DNA of 10,600 nt, taken from Spirochaetaceae bacterium. GTDB lineage: Bacteria; Spirochaetota; Spirochaetia; DSM-27196; Salinispiraceae. Shown piece by piece: positions 6,255-10,600 of this stretch. Under the pieces are notes generated by a model. It was not told where the DNA came from. It saw nothing but the letters and a program-made list of their open reading frames with translations, and did no database searches. Numbering within the stretch: position 1 is the stretch's first letter; each line of letters starts with the position of its first letter. The translations under genes and the position numbers were made by a program. The stretch spans positions 1-10,600 of the forward strand of contig SKVS01000308.1 of assembly GCA_007129335.1 (NCBI GenBank), written 5' to 3'.

Positions 6255-6271
6255 AGAAAGGAGAAGATAAT

Positions 6272-6649
6272 ATGGCACTTTCAAAAGATGATATTCTTGA
6301 AGCCATTGCTGCAATGTCAGTTCTTGAAGTTTCTGAACTGGTCAAGGCAATGGAAGAGAAGTTTGGTGTAACCGCTGCCGCTCCGGTTGCTGTTGCTGCT
6401 GCTGGTCCTGCTGCTGCTGCAGAAGAAGTAGAGGAGCAAACCGAGTTTACCGTTAAGCTTGCTGATTTCGGTGCAAAAAAGATCGATGTAATCAAAGCTG
6501 TACGGACAATCGTGAGTGGACTGGGTCTGAAAGAAGCAAAAGACCTTGTTGAAGCTAACGGTGTTATTAAGGAAAATGTTTCTAAGGAAGAAGCTGCGGA
6601 AATCAAGAAGACTCTTGAAGAAGCTGGCGCAAAGGTTGAAGTCAAGTAA
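6272..6649 (+). CDS. rplL: 50S ribosomal protein L7/L12
   Basis: A 125-residue protein of typical L7/L12 length. The N-terminal dimerisation helices span about residues 1-32. A flexible Ala/Gly/Pro-rich hinge follows at about 34-50. The globular C-terminal domain (57-125) carries '[12 protein letters not shown]' (69-80) and '[12 protein letters not shown]' (83-94), the surface that binds elongation factors. Several dimers attach to one L10, so more copies of this protein are needed than of others; the promoter at 6239-6247 fits that. The ATG at 6272 follows AAAGGAGA (6257-6264); upstream in-frame starts lie in the gap and are rejected. rpoB starts 144 nt after its stop. Confidence 0.98.
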   Translation: MALSKDDILEAIAAMSVLEVSELVKAMEEKFGVTAAAPVAVAAAGPAAAAEEVEEQTEFTVKLADFGAKKIDVIKAVRTIVSGLGLKEAKDLVEANGVIKENVSKEEAAEIKKTLEEAGAKVEVK

Positions 6650-6693
6650 TTTGATTTATTCCGAAACCTATTCTTTCTTATGTAAGAATTCTC

Positions 6694-6728
6694 TACACCA
6701 TGTGGGGCTGCCTGCCCCTCGTGGTGTA
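6694..6728 (+). terminator. Attenuator-like hairpin between rplL and rpoB
   Basis: A 9-bp outer stem (TACACCATG with CGTGGTGTA, one T-G), a T-T mismatch and a 5-bp GGGGC/GCCCC inner stem close a TGCCT loop. Only a broken U-rich stretch follows (TCTTTGTCTC), so termination would be partial. E. coli is known to have an attenuator and an RNase III site at this junction; a similar step-down of rpoBC expression relative to the ribosomal genes is inferred here. Confidence 0.6.
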
Positions 6729-6793
6729 TCTTTGTCTCATACAGTAAATTCGTGCCCCGATCTTTGGGTCCTCACATTCTTGGAGGGATGTTC

Positions 6794-9700
6794 ATGTTCC
6801 AGCGAAATCAAACAATAGACCGTATCAATGTGGGTAAGAGATCCACAGAGGTTATGGAATTACCTGACCTTGTTGATATTCAGTTATCTTCTTATGAACG
6901 TTTTTTACAGCGTGAGCGCCTCATAGCTGGTGAACCTTTGAAGGTGCAGGGTCTGGAAGAAGTATTTCAAACCACCTTTCCTATTGAAAGTCCTGCAGGG
7001 GATATGCGGCTGGAATATGACCACTTTACCCTCGATGAAAATAATATAAAATTCTCCGAACAGGAGTGTAAGTTGAAAGGGCATACCTATGCGGTATCTA
7101 TAAAAGCCCGAATTAACCTTCTGTTTTCTGAAACAGGTGAAATCCGTCAGAAAGACATCTACATGGGTGACATTCCTCTCATGACCGAGCGGGGAACATT
7201 CATTATTAATGGTGCAGAGCGGGTTGTGGTCAGCCAGATCCACCGTTCTCCTGGAGTCATTTTCTCCCACGAGAAGGGTGTATTTTCTTCGCGGATTATT
7301 CCCTACCGGGGAAGCTGGCTTGAATTCGAAATAGATCAAAAAAAAGAACTTATCTACGCAAAAATCGACCGAAAAAAAAGAATACTGGGCACCCTGTTTC
7401 TTCGTGCTCTTGGATACGATACCCGTGAGAAAATTATTGACCTCTTTTACAAAATTACCGATTCCACCATTGAAGATACCCGGGAATATAAGGAAATGCT
7501 TACGGGTAAAGCCTTTGGCAGGAATGTGTATATCGAGGAAGATGGTGAGCAGAAAAAGATTCACCGGGCCGGTGACCGGATCCATCCTCATAACATCGAT
7601 GAATTGATCCATTCAGGCGTTAAAACAATCCAGATAATCGATGAAACAAACCCTCAAAGCCTTCATTCAGACATCATCTTGAATTGTTTCGACCGGGAAG
7701 AGAGTAAGTATACCAAAGCAGATGATCACGACGAGCCTACAAAAGAAGCCGCCTTGTCTGCGGTTTATGCGATTATTATGCCTGGAGAACCCATTACCCT
7801 CGAGAGCGCAGAGAAGGATTTTAACTCCATGTTCTTTACCTCCCGCAGGTACGACCTGGGCAGGGTAGGACGATATAAACTGAATAAAAAATTCGACTAT
7901 GAAAACCCTACGGATGAGCACGTTCTTACCCGGGAAGACATAGTAAATACCATGAACTACCTCATCAAGGTGTACATCAGCGAAGCAGCAATTGACGATA
8001 TTGACCATTTGGGAAACCGGCGGGTCAGATCCGTAGGCGAGCTCATGGCAAATCAGTTGAAGACAGCCTTCAGCAGAATGGAGCGCATTGCCAAGGAACG
8101 GATGAGCCTTAAGGAAATGGATACCATTAAACCACAGGATCTTATATCCATTAAGCCGGTGGTTGCGGCAATTAAGGAATTTTTCGGATCAAGTCAGCTA
8201 TCCCAGTTTATGGACCAGGTAAATCCCCTGTCCGAATTGACCCATAAGAGAAGGTTGAATGCCTTGGGACCAGGTGGATTGTCCCGGGATCGGGCTGGAT
8301 TCGAAGTCCGTGACGTTCACTACACCCATTACGGAAGAATGTGCCCAATCGAAACTCCTGAAGGTCCGAATATTGGGCTTATAGTGAGTTTGGCCAATTA
8401 TACCCAGATTAACGATTATGGATTCCTCGAAACACCCTATCGCCGGGTAGTAAACGGAAAGGTAACGAAGGAAATTGAATATCTTTCTGCAATGGATGAA
8501 GAAAAGTATTACATTGCCCAGGCCAGTGCAGAGCTGAACGAAGATGGAACCTTTGTAAACGATTTGGTCGCTGTTCGGAAAAGCGGGGATTATGCAACGA
8601 AGCCCCCTGCTGAAATCCAGTACATGGATGTTTCTCCGAAGCAGATCATTTCGGTATCGGCTTCGCTCATTCCCTTCCTGGAGCACGATGATGCAAACCG
8701 GGCTCTCATGGGATCAAACATGCAGCGTCAGGCGGTTCCCCTCCTGTTTCCCGAACCTCCCCGCATAGGAACCGGGCTGGAAGCCAAAACAGCCTACGAT
8801 TCTGGTGTGCTCATGAAGGCGAAAAGGGCAGGGAAAGTAACTTATGTGTCCAATAGCAAGGTTATCGTAACCCCCGAATCGCCGGCAATTCAGGGTGAAC
8901 AGGACGTGTACGATTTATTGAAATATCAGCGGACCAACCAGGACACCTGTTATGTTCAGAAGCCCGTAGTAAAATACGGACAAATCCTGAAAAAAGGTGA
9001 CGTTATTGCCGATGGACCCTCGACCTATTACGGGGAGCTGGCTCTTGGTCGGAATCTGCTCTTGGGATTTGTACCCTGGAATGGCTATAACTACGAAGAT
9101 GCAGTGCTCATTTCTGAAAAAATTGTGAAATGGGACGTATTCACCTCTGTTCATATTAAAGAATTCCAGATTGAGGTCAGAGAAACCAAGCTCGGACCCG
9201 AAAAACTTACCCGGGATATTCCAAATACCTCGGAAAAAGCTCTGGACCAGCTGGATGAAGAGGGAATTGTTCGAGTAGGAGCAAAAGTTGGATCCGGTGA
9301 TATTCTGGTTGGTAAGGTAACACCGAAGACCGACACCGATTCCACTCCGGAGTTCAAGCTTCTGAACTCAATCTTTGGTGAGAAAGCAAAAGAAGTGCGG
9401 GACACCAGTCTCCGGGTACCCCACGGCGTTGAGGGAACGGTCATTGATGTACAGCGTCTGAAACGATCCGAAGGGGATGACCTTCCTCCCGGTGTTGATG
9501 AGGTTGTAAAATGCCTTATCGCAACCAAGCGAAAAATGCGCGAGGGAGACAAAATAGCAGGCCGTCACGGAAATAAAGGGGTTATAGCCCGGGTTCTTCC
9601 CGAAGAAGATATGCCCTACATGGCCGATGGTACTCCTTTAGAGATATGTCTAAATCCCCTGGGGGTTCCCAGCCGTATGAATATTGGGCAGCTCCTGGAA

Positions 9701-10291
9701 GTAATGCTGGGTTGGGCTGCGGTTAATAACGATGAATGGTACGCTACCCCGGTATTTGAATCGGCAACCGGTGAGGAAATTGAGAGCAGGCTTCAGAAAG
9801 CAGGGCTCCCCACCATCGGGAAAACCGTACTCTACGATGGACGTACGGGAGAGCCCTTCGAGAACGAAGTAATGGTTGGTTACATGTACGTCATTAAGCT
9901 CCATCACCTTGTGGATGACAAGATGCACGCCCGGTCCACGGGTCCCTACAGTTTGGTTACCCAGCAACCCCTTGGTGGTAAGGCCCAGTTTGGTGGCCAG
10001 CGGCTTGGAGAAATGGAAGTGTGGGCTCTTGAAGCCTACGGTGCAGCCAATACCCTCCAGGAACTGTTAACCATTAAGTCTGACGATATGAATGGTCGGG
10101 CAAAAATATACGAAAGCATAGTGAAGGGTGAGCCTGGTACAACCGCTGGAATACCCGAATCATTCAATGTTCTTGTTCAGGAATTGCGGGGATTGGCCTT
10201 GGATATATCGATCTACGATTCCAAGGGTAAACAGGTTCCCCTTACCGAGAGGGATGAGGAACTCATAACCCGTCAAGGGACCAATTTCTAG
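6794..10291 (+). CDS. rpoB: DNA-directed RNA polymerase subunit beta
   Basis: A complete 1165-residue beta subunit, close to the compact form without the large E. coli insertions (1342 residues). Rifampicin cluster I is clear ('[11 protein letters not shown]', then '[12 protein letters not shown]', H484-), followed by '[20 protein letters not shown]'. Later come '[14 protein letters not shown]', the active-site '[13 protein letters not shown]' (918-930, with K920 and K928) and the C-terminal '[20 protein letters not shown]' and '[14 protein letters not shown]' that meet beta-prime. Residue 489 is Asn where E. coli has Ser531. The ATG at 6794 is chosen because GGAGGG (6782-6787) is 6 nt away; an ATG at 6788 directly abuts that site and the GTG at 6752 adds non-homologous residues. 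Confidence 0.98.
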   Translation: MFQRNQTIDRINVGKRSTEVMELPDLVDIQLSSYERFLQRERLIAGEPLKVQGLEEVFQTTFPIESPAGDMRLEYDHFTLDENNIKFSEQECKLKGHTYAVSIKARINLLFSETGEIRQKDIYMGDIPLMTERGTFIINGAERVVVSQIHRSPGVIFSHEKGVFSSRIIPYRGSWLEFEIDQKKELIYAKIDRKKRILGTLFLRALGYDTREKIIDLFYKITDSTIEDTREYKEMLTGKAFGRNVYIEEDGEQKKIHRAGDRIHPHNIDELIHSGVKTIQIIDETNPQSLHSDIILNCFDREESKYTKADDHDEPTKEAALSAVYAIIMPGEPITLESAEKDFNSMFFTSRRYDLGRVGRYKLNKKFDYENPTDEHVLTREDIVNTMNYLIKVYISEAAIDDIDHLGNRRVRSVGELMANQLKTAFSRMERIAKERMSLKEMDTIKPQDLISIKPVVAAIKEFFGSSQLSQFMDQVNPLSELTHKRRLNALGPGGLSRDRAGFEVRDVHYTHYGRMCPIETPEGPNIGLIVSLANYTQINDYGFLETPYRRVVNGKVTKEIEYLSAMDEEKYYIAQASAELNEDGTFVNDLVAVRKSGDYATKPPAEIQYMDVSPKQIISVSASLIPFLEHDDANRALMGSNMQRQAVPLLFPEPPRIGTGLEAKTAYDSGVLMKAKRAGKVTYVSNSKVIVTPESPAIQGEQDVYDLLKYQRTNQDTCYVQKPVVKYGQILKKGDVIADGPSTYYGELALGRNLLLGFVPWNGYNYEDAVLISEKIVKWDVFTSVHIKEFQIEVRETKLGPEKLTRDIPNTSEKALDQLDEEGIVRVGAKVGSGDILVGKVTPKTDTDSTPEFKLLNSIFGEKAKEVRDTSLRVPHGVEGTVIDVQRLKRSEGDDLPPGVDEVVKCLIATKRKMREGDKIAGRHGNKGVIARVLPEEDMPYMADGTPLEICLNPLGVPSRMNIGQLLEVMLGWAAVNNDEWYATPVFESATGEEIESRLQKAGLPTIGKTVLYDGRTGEPFENEVMVGYMYVIKLHHLVDDKMHARSTGPYSLVTQQPLGGKAQFGGQRLGEMEVWALEAYGAANTLQELLTIKSDDMNGRAKIYESIVKGEPGTTAGIPESFNVLVQELRGLALDISIYDSKGKQVPLTERDEELITRQGTNF

Positions 10292-10295
10292 AAAA

Positions 10296-10327
10296 GAGCC
10301 TTTGGAAAACTTCTTTTCCAGGGGCTC
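10296..10327 (+). other. 14-bp hairpin just after rpoB
   Basis: GAGCCTTTGGAAAA (10296-10309) pairs continuously with 10314-10327 (two G-U pairs) around a CTTC tetraloop, starting 4 nt after the rpoB stop. There is no T tract, so it is not a standard terminator. It could be an RNase III site or a stabilising end for the rpoB message. Confidence 0.7.
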
Positions 10328-10349
10328 AGAGTTTCAGCGGTCTGGTTGA

Positions 10350-10366
10350 TTTCCAGGTTTTGGAAA
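10350..10366 (+). other. Second hairpin in the rpoB-rpoC gap
   Basis: TTTCCA (10350-10355) pairs with TGGAAA (10361-10366) around a GGTTT loop. Its arms repeat the TTTTCCAGG and TTGGAAAA strings of the first hairpin (10296-10327), so the two structures could exchange partners. Confidence 0.4.
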
Positions 10367-10387
10367 AGGGCCTCGAGCCGCAATTAA

Positions 10388-10600
<213 letters not shown>

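Noticed and set aside
6700..6747. 15-codon ORF in the rplL-rpoB gap
   Set aside because: No ribosome binding site, and the whole frame is made of the attenuator-like hairpin and its tail.

Overview
This is a housekeeping chromosomal locus of a bacterium. It carries the conserved secE-nusG-rplK-rplA-rplJ-rplL-rpoB-rpoC transcription and translation operon on the + strand, with two tRNA genes just upstream. The gene order is widespread, so the best lineage clue is in RpoB. Rifampicin cluster I has Asn where most bacteria have Ser (E. coli position 531), the naturally rifampicin-resistant signature known from Treponema and Borrelia. With moderate G+C and a short single-helix SecE, this suggests a member of the Spirochaetota, perhaps Spirochaeta or Treponema-like. 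That assignment is an inference.

Layout. Positions 1-738 (- strand) hold the N-terminal 246 residues of an SPFH-domain (YdjI-type) protein, whose leader contains a seven-unit GAAA repeat. Positions 884-2629 (- strand) encode a complete ABC1/UbiB-family atypical kinase with a C-terminal membrane anchor. It is divergent from a SufE-like sulfur acceptor gene (2639-3079, + strand), with only 9 bp between the two start codons. A near-consensus sigma70 promoter (3147-3175) then drives tRNA-Thr(GGT) and tRNA-Trp(CCA), and a strong intrinsic terminator (3428-3454) follows. The operon fills the rest: secE, nusG, rplK, rplA, rplJ, rplL, rpoB and the first 57 codons of rpoC, which runs off the window end.

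How the genes work together. SecE is part of the protein-export channel. NusG couples RNA polymerase to the ribosome. L11, L1, L10 and L7/L12 form the L1 stalk and the factor-binding stalk. RpoB and RpoC form the polymerase active centre. Most junctions inside the operon contain a sizeable RNA hairpin (nusG-rplK, rplJ-rplL, rplL-rpoB, rpoB-rpoC). An extended -10 promoter lies just before rplL, which fits the need for extra L7/L12.

I found no mobile element, CRISPR array, defence system or other clearly new multi-gene system. The points worth a second look are regulatory or small-scale: the GAAA repeat, a possibly leaderless sufE, the terminator before secE, a candidate L1-type leader, a 38-codon ORF whose start is buried in a hairpin between rplJ and rplL, and the junction hairpins.
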